From Paramecium tetraurelia (lineage: Eukaryota; Ciliophora; Oligohymenophorea; Peniculida; Parameciidae): a DNA stretch of 64,000 bases. Shown here one piece after another: positions 12,515 through 25,172 of this stretch. The notes beneath the pieces were generated by a model, which saw nothing but the letters and a program-made list of their open reading frames with translations, was not told the DNA's origin and made no database searches. The DNA is taken from positions 374,019-438,018 of the forward strand of contig NW_001799355.1 in assembly GCF_000165425.1 (NCBI RefSeq), written 5' to 3'. The position numbers and the translations under genes are program-made. The first letter of the stretch is position 1; every line of letters starts with the position of its first letter.

Positions 12515-13572
12515 CAATAATAGATTGTACAAGTATATTCTTTCTTAAATATAATAATAAATAATTGTAAAATTCAATTTAAATGAATTCTCATTTAACA
12601 TAATTTCTCAGTGACTACATCTGACTAAGTATACTCATTGCAGAAACCAAGATTGTGTGGGTCTACATTCCTCGAAGCAATACTTTTTTATTATTTAAAT
12701 TTAGTCTTTTTCATTTTGGTATTTATCATACACTTTGATTGAATCTTTGTCACTATGTAGGTGTAATAAATTTATTAGAAAAATTAATATTAGATTTATC
12801 GTAGTACTAATGAAAATGAGGATTATTAATTCTATATTGTTCTTCAGACTCAATAATTTAAACTAATTTTTAGATTGGATAAAATCGACTCATCTATTTT
12901 GGATTTTAATTACACACTCTCTATACATGCTGGAATCTATATATCAAATAATATTGTATCTTCATAAGATTTAATAAGAATTACTATTCGTATACAAATA
13001 TAAAGTTAAAATCTCAATTTTGTTTCACTCTAACTAATAACATATCATATTATTTCTTTTAACAAGAAGCTAATTGTCTTTTTCAATTCTTTCACCTTTT
13101 CATATTATAAAACTACAAATATATACTTTCATGATTAATGTGACTAAATTAATTGCATATCGAATTGCAAATTCTGTTTTTCATCCATTTTTGATACAAA
13201 TGTTGTAGAATTGTGTTGCTGTATTGAGTATTATTCTAAAAATTTTTACTGTATTTTTTCATTTTTAATTGCCATATTTAATTTATTTTACCTGTTGATG
13301 AATTTATGATGTTAGTATCAAAACTATTTTGATTTTCTTGGTGCTACTATATTTGATTCAAATATAGATCATGATCCCAAACAAATTCAAAAATAAAATT
13401 AGTTTATTACAGTTATATTAATCTCCTCCAGTTTTGTATAACTTTAAATTAATTTAAGTATCAGAAAATCCATACTAAAATAATGAAGAATAATGTAAGA
13501 GGGAAATGGAAATATAATTGTCTTTTTTTAAAAAACTTTCATTTTTTGTATATTTATTTTTTTATTTGAATT
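12515..13572. other. Intergenic, about 1.06 kb between divergent genes
   Basis: Very A+T-rich. I found no frame with coding composition and no RNA gene. It should contain the promoters of the GTPase (leftward) and of the Pumilio gene (rightward). Confidence 0.5.
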
Positions 13573-15103
13573 ATGACAGATGATGATTTTGAAACTGAGT
13601 AAAACTTACTAGGATCGATTTTATCAAGTAAATTTCACTAGTAAATATTAGTAAACGATGAAAATGAGCACTAGGACCAGAAGAAGTTAAGTGTAAGTGA
13701 TGAATGCAATTAGGCTCAGACTTAAACAAAACTCTTAAGATAATACAATTTTTAGACCGCAGATACCTTTAGCAAATCCTTTGAATAAATAAGTTTGGGT
13801 TCAGATCAGATTTGTAGCCCCATTTCCCCTGATTAGAAACTGAAATATAAAAATCCAGGGGTTTGCACTTCATTTAGCTCAGATAATCAAACAAGTTTAG
13901 AGAATTCAATGATTTTTGGAAATGTTTGTTGCTTCGATTACTTTTCAATATAATCAGATTAATTTTCACCAATATATTACAGTTAAAATAATCCAATTTG
14001 GCCTTAATATCAAAAATCAAATCAAAATTTAGATATATAATTAGAAATCGACATTGTAATTTTAATATATTATGATTTACTATAGGAAAACATGTGCGGA
14101 AACCAAGTGCTTTCGAGGAAAGTTTAAAAAATATTTGAGACCGGATAAACCAATTAAAGACAATAAATATTCTGGAAGGTGCAAGCTAATTGCCAAGAAT
14201 TTTCAAAAGACATCTTTGGAAATTACTTAATCCAGAAAATTCTTGAAAAAGGTATATACTATATCAATATTATCTAGGAACTTTATAATAATAAATTTAG
14301 ATCTTCAAATAGCTACAACCATATGTAGTTGAATTATCTAAAAATACTTTCGGTTGCCGAGTTATCCAAAAACTTATAGATATCATCTCAAAAAATGATC
14401 ATCTTATAGTTCCATTCATTCAAGAAATTAAATAAAATATCAAATCCCTTTTAACTGATTAAAATGGCAAGTATGTAATACTAAAATGTTTGGAAAACTT
14501 GTCTATAGATGTAGTTAGATTCATATTAAAACCAACAGAGGAACTAGGCTTTCACATGTGTGATTCTTAATATGGGTGTAAAATAATCCAAAAATTAATT
14601 GATAACTATCCGAAATAGGTGGATACTCTGGTATAAATTTGTATAACCAATTAAAATCTCCTATATAAATCTTAGCATGGTAATCACATCCTCTAATATG
14701 CCATAAAATTGCCAAAATATTTAGATATCATAGCAAATTACATTTTAAATCATTTAGAAAATTTGTGTTTTAATAAATATGCGAGTAACACTGTTGAAGA
14801 TATACTAAAATATTTAACCCCAAAACTTAAGAATAATTTTGTTTAAATTTTAATGAAACCTTCTGAAAATAATGGAATGTAAATTATCAATATTATCTTA
14901 GGTTCATATTTCTAAACCTAGCTATCAATCCATTTGGAAATTATGTAGTTAAAAAGGTATTGTAAATCTTTGATCAAGAACATAAGTAATAACTGGTAGA
15001 TTTGATGAAATAGAATTTACGGTTGCTTTATTTAATTAAGCAATCTGAATATGGACAAAGAATATATATTTTGTTGACAACATAGTTAAATGATTAAAAT
15101 TGA
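13573..15103 (+). CDS. Pumilio/PUF-family RNA-binding protein
   Basis: 493 aa after removing introns of 26 nt (near 14252-14277) and 23 nt (near 14881-14903); stop TGA 15101-15103. The N-terminal 165 residues are polar and S/Q-rich. Then come PUF repeats in the C-terminal two thirds, each with a helix ending in an RNA-contact triplet: CQEFSKDIFGNYLIQKILE, LSKNTFGCRVIQKLID, LLTDQNGKYVILKCLE, HMCDSQYGCKIIQKLID, LLYKSQHGNHILQYAI, LCFNKYASNTVEDIL and LAINPFGNYVVKKVLQ. The last block (LLYLIKQSEYGQRIYILL) looks like repeat 8. PUF proteins bind 3' UTR elements and repress or localise mRNAs. Seven to eight repeats are visible, the usual number. Confidence 0.93.
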
Positions 15104-15744
15104 TAATATTAAAATGATTATAATCTATAAAATTACATGAAGGTTAATTGAAATTTCATAACACTCTATTATCTGATTTAATTTTATAAATGAATAATAA
15201 AAAATAACCTACAAAACAGCAATTTGGCTTCAGTAATTATTATATTAATGTTGATTCTAATAGTATAAAAATTTGAAATTCAAGGTGGCAGAAGTTGAAG
15301 TTATACTAGGAAATTATCTTAATGATGTCAATAAAGTCAAACCTTAAATAAAATCTTAATTGTTGCCCTTAACATTCATATCTTATAAGATTTATCTCTA
15401 GAAATCTTAGGAGGATATTAATTAAAATAAATATATTCTTTCTAATTATTTTCTTATTTGAAAATTTAATAATCATATCAAAGTTACAGCACTTAATATA
15501 TAATGACCTTTAATAGCAACCTTTCATAAACTCAAAGTTTATATATATGACAATGAGATTTAGATTTTAAACTTTGAATCTTTTAAATGACTGCTATTTA
15601 TGGATTTATTAGGTATCCTTAAATTAAATAATTGGAGATATTCATTTAGAATATAAAAATATTTAATAAAACAAGTTTGTTAATCAAATATATAGTTCTG
15701 AAATGGCTTTATAATAAAAACTTATTTAAAAAATCTGTAATCAA
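15104..15744. other. Intergenic with a short unexplained open stretch
   Basis: No acceptable gene. On the + strand, 15264-15461 is open and reads like protein (KFKVAEVEVILGNYL), but no ATG joins it even with a plausible intron. It is either chance or a gene remnant. Confidence 0.4.
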
Positions 15745-16188
15745 TCATTTTCTTAGACAGTGAATTCGGTTCCTTTGGTTAATCATATGTTGATGAATTT
15801 ATAAGTAGTTATGTACTAAGATTGAACTTTATTTTTCCAATTAATCTAAGTATTTATATTATTAATCAAACCCAGCATTCATATTAAATTTATCCAATAA
15901 TTCATCAATTTGTAAGAAGGACTTTTTGTTAAAATTGTTTGTTTTGATTCTCTCTTGTGTGCTTATTTGGGTTGATATATTCAAAGAGTTATTTGAGATT
16001 ATGTTAGAAATTGATCTTCCTTTGCTATTTTATTTTTTAAAAGGCGATTAGTTTTTTGATCTTTGACTAGGCATTTAATGACTTTATTTTAAATAAGGAC
16101 TTTTTGTAAGTTGAGGTAGTTTAAGTTTTGAACAAGGACTATTTTCCCTTCTATAAGCTTTCATTAATATTTAATCATTTTTATACAT
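15745..16188 (-). CDS. Small basic protein, unknown
   Basis: 147 aa in one exon (ATG 16186-16188, TGA 15745-15747). The first 100 residues are strongly basic and rich in S, N, K and Q, with repeated short K-S-P blocks (LTKSPYLKQ, KNQSPFKKQ) that resemble proline-directed kinase sites. The C-terminal part (SFLQIDELLDKFNMNAGFD) may form a helix. I do not recognise a family. Composition supports coding, but an open frame this long is not rare when only TGA stops. Confidence 0.5.
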
Positions 16189-17144
16189 TTATTATAATCT
16201 GATATATAAACAATGAGGTTCATCAAAACTACTCAAACTAACAATAGAATAATGCATAAAAAGCATTATAATTCTGCTAGAAAAATTATAAAATTATGAA
16301 TAATGTAAATTCTCAAAGTTTATTTTTATCATGCATTTGATGAAAAGAATATATCATGTATATATTAAATTATTTATTTTAAACCAAAAAGTGCACAATA
16401 GGTTCTAAACTATCTCCAAAAAAGATTAAGAAAATTATAAGAAGCATTGAAAATCCTATTGTTGATCAGTAATCTATTTCTTCTGTGTGGATTGAAATGT
16501 AAATATTAGAGACCAGCCTCATTTAAGAAGAATTCATCATACAGGATTGTTTTCAATAATTTGTAATAAATATTTCATTTTTAATATTGTTGAATCAATT
16601 CCATATTTCATAAAGATTACTTAAAATAAGATTCTTTGTTATAATCTTAGAAAATATTAATTAAGGCTTTGGAAATTTACATTATAATTTTTTCATATCT
16701 CCTAATAATTATTCCTTTTATATTCTATATTTAAATTTATGCTGCTTATGATAAAATTTTAGATAGTATACCAAAATTGATGAGGTAGTTAGTTGATTAG
16801 ACAAAAGAAAGAAAAATAATATTCGAAAATAATTGAACTTTTATACTTTTAAGATTTATTATTACAATTTTTAATTAGTAAAATTATTTTATGAATACTG
16901 AATTTGAAAATTAAGATTACTTTGTATATATTTAGATTTATCAGATATCTGAAATATGATATAATTTATATGTACAAATATTTATGGGTAATTATATGTG
17001 GTATTATATATTAATAATTTTTAACGAATTATAAATAATTCAAATTTTAAAACCAAATGAAAACTTTTTAAATTAGTAAAGACTCATCATTTAGGTACTT
17101 CAAACATTAAATTAAGGATCCTAGTGCCATAAAATAGAATTGAA
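16189..17144. other. Intergenic; weak open frame only
   Basis: Mostly A+T-rich spacer. A TGA-only open frame of about 131 codons lies at 16356-16751 (+), with some K/S-rich sequence (SKLSPKKIKKIIRSIE). Its length is within chance expectation, so I do not call it a gene. Confidence 0.4.
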
Positions 17145-17580
17145 ATGGAAGAGGAAACAGTGGAAACATCAATCTAGTTAGATTCAAAGAATATTTATCG
17201 ACCAATTAAGATTATATTTCCTCCTCCAAATCTCCCAAAAATCATTACAAATACAAAGTAAATTATTTATTAATGAAAGATCATGTAATTGCAAGAAATC
17301 CTAATGCTTAAAACAATATTGTGATTGCTTTGCTAACGGATAAATGTGCTCAGAAAATTGTAATTGTGTTGGTTGTTTCAATAATACACTTAATATGGAA
17401 TAAAGAAAGGAGGCCAAAGTGTAAATTATTAATCGAGACCCTGGAGCTTTTAAATAAAGTTTCAAAGGGTGCAATTGTAAAAAGTCTGGATGCCAAAAGA
17501 AATATTGTGAATGTTTTTTAAGTGGTCTAGCATGTACACATTTGTGTAGATGTGATGGATGTCTCAATTGCTCAAAGTGA
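17145..17580 (+). CDS. CXC (tesmin/TSO1/LIN54-type) DNA-binding protein, short form
   Basis: 137 aa after removing a 22-nt intron near 17259-17280 that ends in AAG. Stop TGA 17578-17580. Two cysteine-rich CXC repeats dominate: [20 protein letters not shown] and, after the conserved linker [27 protein letters not shown]. Each is followed by a short cysteine tail (CNCVGC; CRCDGC). The linker between repeats has the family's R(N/D)P(x)AF form. LIN54, tesmin and TSO1 bind CHR/TTYGAA-type DNA as part of cell-cycle or germ-line regulators. Here the protein is almost only the DNA-binding unit, with about 40 residues before it. A longer N-terminus via an unseen upstream exon is possible. Confidence 0.88.
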
Positions 17581-18547
17581 TATTTTTATATAATTAATTT
17601 CAATCAAAAGAGTTAGAATTAACAATTTAATTTATTAATACTTTAATTATGATAATAATCTAAATAATTGACAGTATAATTTTGAAGTCAATATTTAAAC
17701 AGTATAGTAAATATCAAGTATTACAACTTTGATATTTTTGAATCACTAGAATCTACTCTAATAATTTGAATACCTATTAAATCTAAAGATTCTCATGATT
17801 GTATTAATATGGAGGATAAATAAGACTGTAATTACTCATATATCAACATTCTTTTCGATTTGAAGAAGATCTATTAGCACTTGAGAGTTATTATATTTTA
17901 TAATAATATCTATTGATTTCTTTGTATTAAATTAATTAGTTGTATATAATACTATTTTTATCATTTATTAAAATATATAACATATATACTTTTATTCTCA
18001 ATTCAATGATACAACGTTGGACTTGGTTAATGACTCCAACTCTTTTTCAAAGTTAATCAGACAACCTTATATAATTAAAATTGTTATATTTTTATTCATT
18101 CTTCTAAAAATGAATAAATTATTATTCTCGAACTATATGGAGATATTTGATAAAGGTTAATCAATATAATATAATTAGAATTCATACAATTTAAATTACT
18201 TATTTAGATTGTTTATATAACAAACTTATCTTTATAATATTATATAATTATAGAATAAAATTTATCTTTTGATTGACTTTTGGATTCTTGAAACATTGCC
18301 TTTGGACATGAATTCAGTAAATATAGTAAAAAATGGAATAATTTAGTGAATGAGAAGTAATCCTGGTTTGTTTCTATTTTGAGCTCTTTTATCAATAGTT
18401 TGACCCTGCTGTTACGTTAAAGAGAACTAATTTTTAATAATATGAATATTGCATTGAATGAATAAGGGGGGATTCTGTTATTCTAGAGGTGGGGAATAAT
18501 AGAAATAATTGATTTAAATATACAATTATTTAAAACATATAAATAAA
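17581..18547. other. Intergenic, about 0.97 kb
   Basis: Very A+T-rich, no gene or RNA structure recognised. It must hold the promoter of the following gene. Confidence 0.5.
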
Positions 18548-21500
18548 ATGTTAGGCAAAAAATAGAGTTCATGTGTTGGCTTCAATCCATTTAGTAAATT
18601 TACAAAAGAAAAGCCAAGTATAAGTACGAAAATCATCAACAAATTGAAAAGCTTGTTTTAGGTCAATTTAAATCCTTCTTCTTGTATATAAAGGGAACTT
18701 ATATCTCAATAGACAATATATGTTCCTGTAAATTCAGAAATAGTTGGAGCTTAAATAATAGAGCAAGGTATCTTTGATTTACATTTTAGATTCCATAAAA
18801 ATATGCCATTCACAGAGCAGCCAAAGATAAAGGAGAAATAAAATTACGAGCTTTGATGATCATGTCAAAGAATAACAAAGTGTAATACTTCAGTAAAGTG
18901 AAATGTCCTCAAAAGTTTAACAAAAAGAGGAAAAAGAGTTGACAAAGCTGAATAGTAGATATAAAACATATTAAGAATTAGAATTTAAATAAAGTTACGA
19001 ACATGTTTTGCCTGAGGACATTGAGAATTCTGAGAGGAAAGAAAAGAAGGCCAATCATCCGCTTCGAAAGCTGAGTTCTCAAAAATACAAAAAAAGAAAA
19101 CTTGATGGTATGATTTTGAAATAATGTTAGAGAAAAAGAAAGAAGTGGGTATTAAAATTGCACACAAGAAACATGTATACGATAAAATCTAGGATAGCAT
19201 AAATGAGAGTAGAATCTAAGAAGTTTAAGAATAAATAAGCGATGATTCCCTTAAAAACAACAGTCTTCTAGCAGGCGGGTTAAAAGAGGAGCCATAAATT
19301 AAAGAAATAATTATAGTTTAATTAAATGATACTAAACCTAAATAGCCAGAGCCACCAATGTTGACTATTAACGAAATAATAGAACATCAATCTAAAGGCT
19401 TAAAGAAATCCTAGTCAATGATTAATTTGAATGAATAGGAAGTAAAGTCATTTTCTTGCAGTCCTAAAAAAATTGAAAATTCCCAATCCCGAAAACAATC
19501 TGATGTGATAAGTAAAATTAATGAGCCTAAAGAATCTGAACAATAAAAAGATGAAGTAATTTAAAAGAAAGAAGAGGAAAATTAAACAGAATCATAAGCG
19601 CAACCACAACAAAGTGTTATTGATTTTCTAGTATAAGGACCTGCCAAATAAGAGAAAACTACAACATTCCAAATTAATTTAATTAATAAAGTAGTCCCTG
19701 AAGAGAAGAAGCCTTTTGAATAATAAGAAAAAAATATCATTAATTTTTCAGACACTCCTTTGTTTGGTCTTGCAAAGTCTAGTGAAGGTGGACAAATTCT
19801 TGCTAATAAAATCAATGTATAATCATCCTTATTCCCATCTTGTGATTCAAAGGAGTTGAATCAACAACAATCATCTCATCAAAGTTCAGGTTAAAATTTG
19901 TAATAAAACTAATTCACCTTCTAAAATAAACCGAATGCTTCTGAAGTTCAACAATAGCCTTCAATCTCTGAATCTTCAAGTTCCAATGTAAATAATAAAA
20001 AAGATTCTACGGATTAGTAGCCAAAAATAGAAGAAAATAAGCAAATCTTTAGTCTCTTCAATAATTTTTCTGGAAATTAAAACGATTAGCTCAACACAAA
20101 CGATTAATTCCCTCATAAGAAACAACTTTTCTTCTAAAATTTAAGTAATGTAGTTCAATCTACATAAGGAGAACAGAAGGCAGATAGCAAATAGGATTAA
20201 GCAGACGAGAGTACATTGATACAATAAAAGCCAGAAGAATAAAAATCAGGATTTCTCTTCTCGGAATTTAATCTTCTAAATCCAAATGTCAAAAGCTAAG
20301 CAGATAAGAATAATATAACGATAACCTAAAAGGAACAAGAACAGCCAACTTAATCACTCCTGTTTTTGTTCAATCAAAATGATAAGAATAGTAAAGAAAA
20401 ACCATCCACTGGTTTATTTAATGATCTTTTATTGAAATAAAATGATAAAGACAAACCAAAATCGGAGGCCAACGGTGAAGAAAAACTTCCATATTTAGGT
20501 AATATCCTTAATGCATAAATCAATCCAGTTCAAGAAAATAAAGATGCAACCAATCCTCCTCTTGCAGTACCATCATTATTTGGTGGAGATAATCTTCATA
20601 TTTTAGGAAGTAAAAACAATACTATGGAGACTCCAACAAATTAGGATTCCAAATAATAACAATAACAAATTAATTCTTCTAAATTGGAAATCTAAACACC
20701 ATTAGCTAATTCTATTGGATTGAATTGTTAATGGAAATCGTCATCTGATGATCACAAAAACAATTAATTTAATATCAGTAGTGAACCAAAACCTTAATAA
20801 AAGCAATCTCCTTTTGCATTTTTGCAAGATCAACGAAAAACCGACAATAGTAAATCTGAGAGTTTGTCTTCTGATCCAATAAATAAATCAGCGGTAACCC
20901 CAGTAAAACCTATTGATAATCCCTTTTTATAATAATCACCCAAAATCGATCAAGAACAAATAAACTCGTACTTTTCAAATCAATCTTAATAGAGTAAAAT
21001 TATTTAGGATGATCAGATTAGAATTTAGACCTCTCAATTTAAAAATGAGCTATTTTAATAATAACATAACGGACCATCCATGTTTCAGTAAACATCATAT
21101 CCACAGTAATAACCATAGTAAACACTACAATTATAACCTGCATAACCATCGCTATATTTCCCAAATTCCATCCCCTAATAGAATCCATTAATGCCATAAA
21201 ATTCATTACTTTAGTTAAATACAAATAATAATAACATGATGAATAATACTATGATTAATAACAATATTATGAATAATAATAATATGATGAATAACATGAT
21301 GAGTAATAATAATATGATGAACAATAATGACATGAATCAGGAAATGGAATTCCCTGAAGCTACTTAAGGTCCTCAACCACTATTACTTGGACAATAGTAA
21401 TCATAATAGTAGACTCCATTTTCATCATATCGATAACTTGGAGCACCAGGTTTCCCTCCCTATATGCAATCTCAAATGTCAGGTACTTAAAAGGCAGTTT

Positions 21501-21688
21501 CATTGTTCTAAAACTAATAACCACCCATTGATATTGGAACAAGTTTATTTAACCCTGTTAATCCTACTAATGGTATAAAAAATGTATTATTTTAAGGTCT
21601 ATTCTCCCATGATCAACCTAAGTCGAATAGTTTAAACAGTAGCTTCACGAGTAAGAATGGACAAAAAAAGAAATAAAGATTTAATTGA
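18548..21688 (+). CDS. Q/N-rich low-complexity protein with LF/FG motifs, possible nucleoporin
   Basis: 1031 aa after removing introns 18768-18789 and 19108-19130; frame closes exactly at TGA 21686-21688. The first 260 residues are mixed charged and may be helical, with a basic patch (QKYKKRKLDEKKKE). The rest is disordered and very rich in Q, N and S. It has scattered hydrophobic dyads such as DTPLFGLAKSS, PSLFGGDNL, IFSLFNNFSG, GFLFSEFN, SLLFLFNQ, PFAFLQ and GTSLFNPVN. A run of N and M codons encodes an MMNNN repeat. LF/FG dyads spaced by polar linkers are typical of FG nucleoporins, which is my best guess. RNP-granule or transcription-associated prion-like proteins are alternatives. No folded domain was recognised that would settle it. 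Confidence 0.85.
21228..21334 (+). repeat. Coding trinucleotide-type repeat (N/M runs)
   Basis: Imperfect tandem of AAT/AAC and ATG codons inside the Q/N-rich gene. It gives runs of Asn broken by Met-Met pairs, a likely source of length variation. Confidence 0.75.
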
Positions 21689-21895
21689 GCTAAGATAATA
21701 TTATTTTTTAATTTATCATTATTTATTCATTGAAATCAATAGACTAAATTGTCATAACTCTTTAAATTCTCCTATATTAGTTGATAACTAAATATATGTG
21801 AATACAAATATCTATAAACAAATTATTTTGACCTAATAATAAATTGATAAGGGATATATGATTATATATTTTAAAAAAAATGAAATATTTTTCTA

Positions 21896-24801
21896 TCATA
21901 TTAGAAACCTTTTGTCAATTTTAGTTTTTTCACTAATGTTAGATTTCTGCCATTCCTACTTTAACCATTCAAAAGACTTTGTTACAAAATATTACAACAA
22001 TATAGATAATGCTACATTTTAAGTAACTAAAACAAAGAAGGTGAATATGATTATATCTGTAACTAAAAAGTACATCTCATAACCACTAAAGAAGACTCTT
22101 CTATATTGATAATCTGGGTCTTTGTAGAAATAAGGAACTTAGGATTTGTTAAAATCATCATAGGCCAACTCATCAGGAGGATAATCAAAGTATCTTTAAG
22201 CAGTTTCTTTAGTTCTAATGAAATTAGCTCTCTTGTCAACTTTTTTGACTTCATTGATCTTAGATTTAAGGAATTATTCAATTTTAAACTTTTACAATTC
22301 CACATTCTCAATACCTAATGACTTCATTTCTCTCTTTTCCTTATAATTCCTAATTCCTTAATAATTCACTTCAAATTAATGTTTGAATTCAGGAGGCACA
22401 AATAACTCATACGTACACAATTGACTATCATAACCATCCTTGACAAGTCCTCTGTTTTTACCTTTATTTTTAGATTCATTTCTTAGACATTCTTAAAGAT
22501 GAGGAATTCCACCCTCAGAGAATCCTAATGGATTTTCTCCATGGATATAATAGCCATGTAAATTGTCATCAAGTATGAAAATGGAGACATTGGCAATTGT
22601 ACAGAGATCGACAAAATTTTCATAAGGATATGGTTGCCAAATGTTGAGTATTCTTCTTAAGATCAATTATCCTAATCCAATCATCAGATAAACGAACTAA
22701 ACTAAGAAGTATTTGAGAATAGGATTTTCAGGAACAAAGGGTTACGTTTCAATTAGATCTGGGGATTCAATGAATCTTTTTTGAAAACCCAAGCCAATCA
22801 ATACAAATCCTAATATAATAAGTGTCCATTCAACTGAAACAGTCCTGACTGTTGATAATTCATTGAATTCATTTGCCACCAAAAGAGTTCTCCAAACTGA
22901 AACCTTGCTTTTGATTTTATTAGCAGTTACAAGTATTTCATTTTCTTCTAATTCTTCCTACCTCCTTTTTTCAACTGGTCTATGAATCTCAGTAGTTTCC
23001 CAATCAATAAAATAAATGCTAATTGAAGATTGAGCATAAATAATCGCCAATGTCTGTATTAATCTTAAAGCAAAAATAGTATAAAATAGTCCATAGAATG
23101 GTAGGTAATTTGAAGGTTCATTTTGATTCAGCATCAAGAGAAAGGGGGTATTCTGGAATTTGAAGAAGATAAACCAATAAGCTGTCATAAAAAAGAGAAA
23201 ATAAAACATCCAATCTGTCCAAGAATCAATTAACAATTGAGCCATATTCTTAATGAGTTGCAACATATAGTTTTCTCTAATGGAACTACTTGGATTAGCC
23301 TTGGTCCACACATAAATTCTGAATAGCCACACTAAGATGATTATAACATTGTAAATGGCAAACAAGATAATGATTGTAACCCAATAATTAGTAGGGTCAG
23401 GTGAAATCTACAAGGCAAATTCAAAATCAGCATATCCAAAAGATTCCCCTGAATTTCTAACAATGGAATATTCGACATAAACATAAGGGACGTAAATTTG
23501 TTCATAAGAATCCTAACTTGGTAAGATCACTATTTGTATTTTGCTTGCATATCTGATGTATTCAGGAGTTTCAGCTGGACTAGTGTAATCTTTCTTTGAG
23601 GTTAAAGTGTCCACCAAAAAGATTCGTTTAACAAAAATGCTATTCTAAGTGGCTTTATCGGTATTTGGTAGATTTCCATCCTTATCCTTCAGATTGTTGA
23701 CCAGGAAGTACACATTCTAAGGAACAATAGTATTGTCATCTCGAATAGCAGTGACTGAAAGTTCATACATATACATTTCGTAATTTTATAGGAAGGCATC
23801 CAAATCTAAAGTACAAGATATCTTCATATTTAACCCGAAGGCTCTACTATTGATTTCATCTCCTGGAGAATGGGGACATAAAATGAATTCAGATCTCAAT
23901 GTAGAATCACTAATCAAATTACCGTCCAAATCGTATTTTTATATAGCGTAATTCAAATATCGACGACCCTTAGAATCAGAATCATCCAATTTCATAGTCT
24001 AAGGGAATGCTGTCTGATAAATGTTGATAGTTTCTGTATTGACACTAGGAAACAATGCTGGAGCAGATGCTGGTATTTTGGAGGACAATTCATCTAAAAA
24101 TATTGAACATATGGGTTTGGTTAAATCAAACAATTGCAATACGCATAGATTTGCTAGCAACTAACAAGCATTGATGCTCGAATAATAATAGCACATTGTG
24201 ATTGCATATTAGTATCTACTCAACATATATGAACTTGCTATTTTCTAATCAGTCTCGTATTCAACGATGTATGATGAATCGAATATCAAACTTCCAATAG
24301 TCTTCTGAGTACTCAAGATACATCGATCGTAGGACTTTATGTACCCCGTTTAAGGACATTCGCAGCTTCCGGTATATATCATCAATTTATCTGGGCAAGG
24401 TACACACTACTCTCGGTAACTTTAGTTTGATTATTTATTAGTACGCGTTTGGATAGGCATTAGAAGCACAAGAAGTGCAGGAATTTTAAGATAAGGAATC
24501 TCCCGAGAATGAATATTTCAAATTCACTTAGCTCTAAACACAATTATTAGCCTGTTTCTAACACAACTAATCATATTAAAATCCTATGATATTGTCTCCT
24601 GTTCTCTAATACCCCTTGACATTATCACACACACACTAAACAGTCACATCATATACTTACTAATGATATGTTGTATCGTTCTGTATTCTAAGGACAAGAT
24701 GTGCATTCACCTGAAGCTGTATTATAGTATTGGTCACTTGCGCACTCTGTGTAACTTTACAATCCCCATACTACTTATACTACTACGATATAAATTAGCA
24801 T
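21896..24801 (-). CDS. TMEM67: Meckelin (transmembrane protein 67)
   Basis: 951 aa after removing two 25-nt introns near the 5' end; length then an exact multiple of three. Start ATG 24799-24801 gives a signal peptide (MLIYIVVQVVWGLQSYTE). It is followed by a cysteine-rich extracellular domain with EGF-like patches (SGECTSCPQNTERYN, CVPCPDKLMIYTGSCECP), a beta-rich ectodomain and then several membrane spans. Hallmarks of meckelin: SIYFIDWETTE between membrane helices and DLCTIANVSIFILDDNLHGY followed by YIHG near the C-terminus. The last span, YFLVTDIIIFTFFVLVTQN, precedes a basic tail. Meckelin sits at the ciliary transition zone and acts with other MKS-module proteins to gate the cilium. 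Length is close to human TMEM67 (995 aa). Confidence 0.95.
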
Positions 24802-25172
24802 ATATATATATAAATTTAAATATTTATATAAAATATAATATAATCTTCTAACTTTTTGTTATTTTAATTAACATTTATTTTTTCATAATATCCTTTTTTG
24901 CTATTTTTTGAAAATTTTTAATTTTCCTTGTTTTACTCCCCTTCTTTAATTCTATTTTTTATTTAATTCTACACCACCCATTTTAGTGTTTATCACAATG
25001 ATAATTTTTTAATGTATCTCAGAATATACTATAATGTAAATTTTCATTTTCCCAATAATAATATGTCTTCATGAGATTTTATCTGATGAATCGCCACTTT
25101 TATTCTATAGTTAATTACTAAATTTTAGAAGTTTTCTAAGCAATATTTTAATTAGCTTTACATTAATAATAA
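24802..25172. other. Divergent promoter region
   Basis: 371 bp between divergent starts (meckelin leftward, Cache receptor rightward). A+T-rich, no extra gene seen. Confidence 0.5.

Noticed and set aside
15190-15461. Possible small + strand gene reading KFKVAEVEVILGNYL.
   Set aside because: The ATG frame reaches TGA, and the only GT...AG segment puts the exons out of phase.
16356-16751. 131-codon + strand open frame.
   Set aside because: Within chance length for a TGA-only code in A+T-rich DNA, with no family features.
18001-18070. tRNA-like stretch in the spacer before the Q/N-rich gene.
   Set aside because: No acceptor stem or T-loop could be formed.
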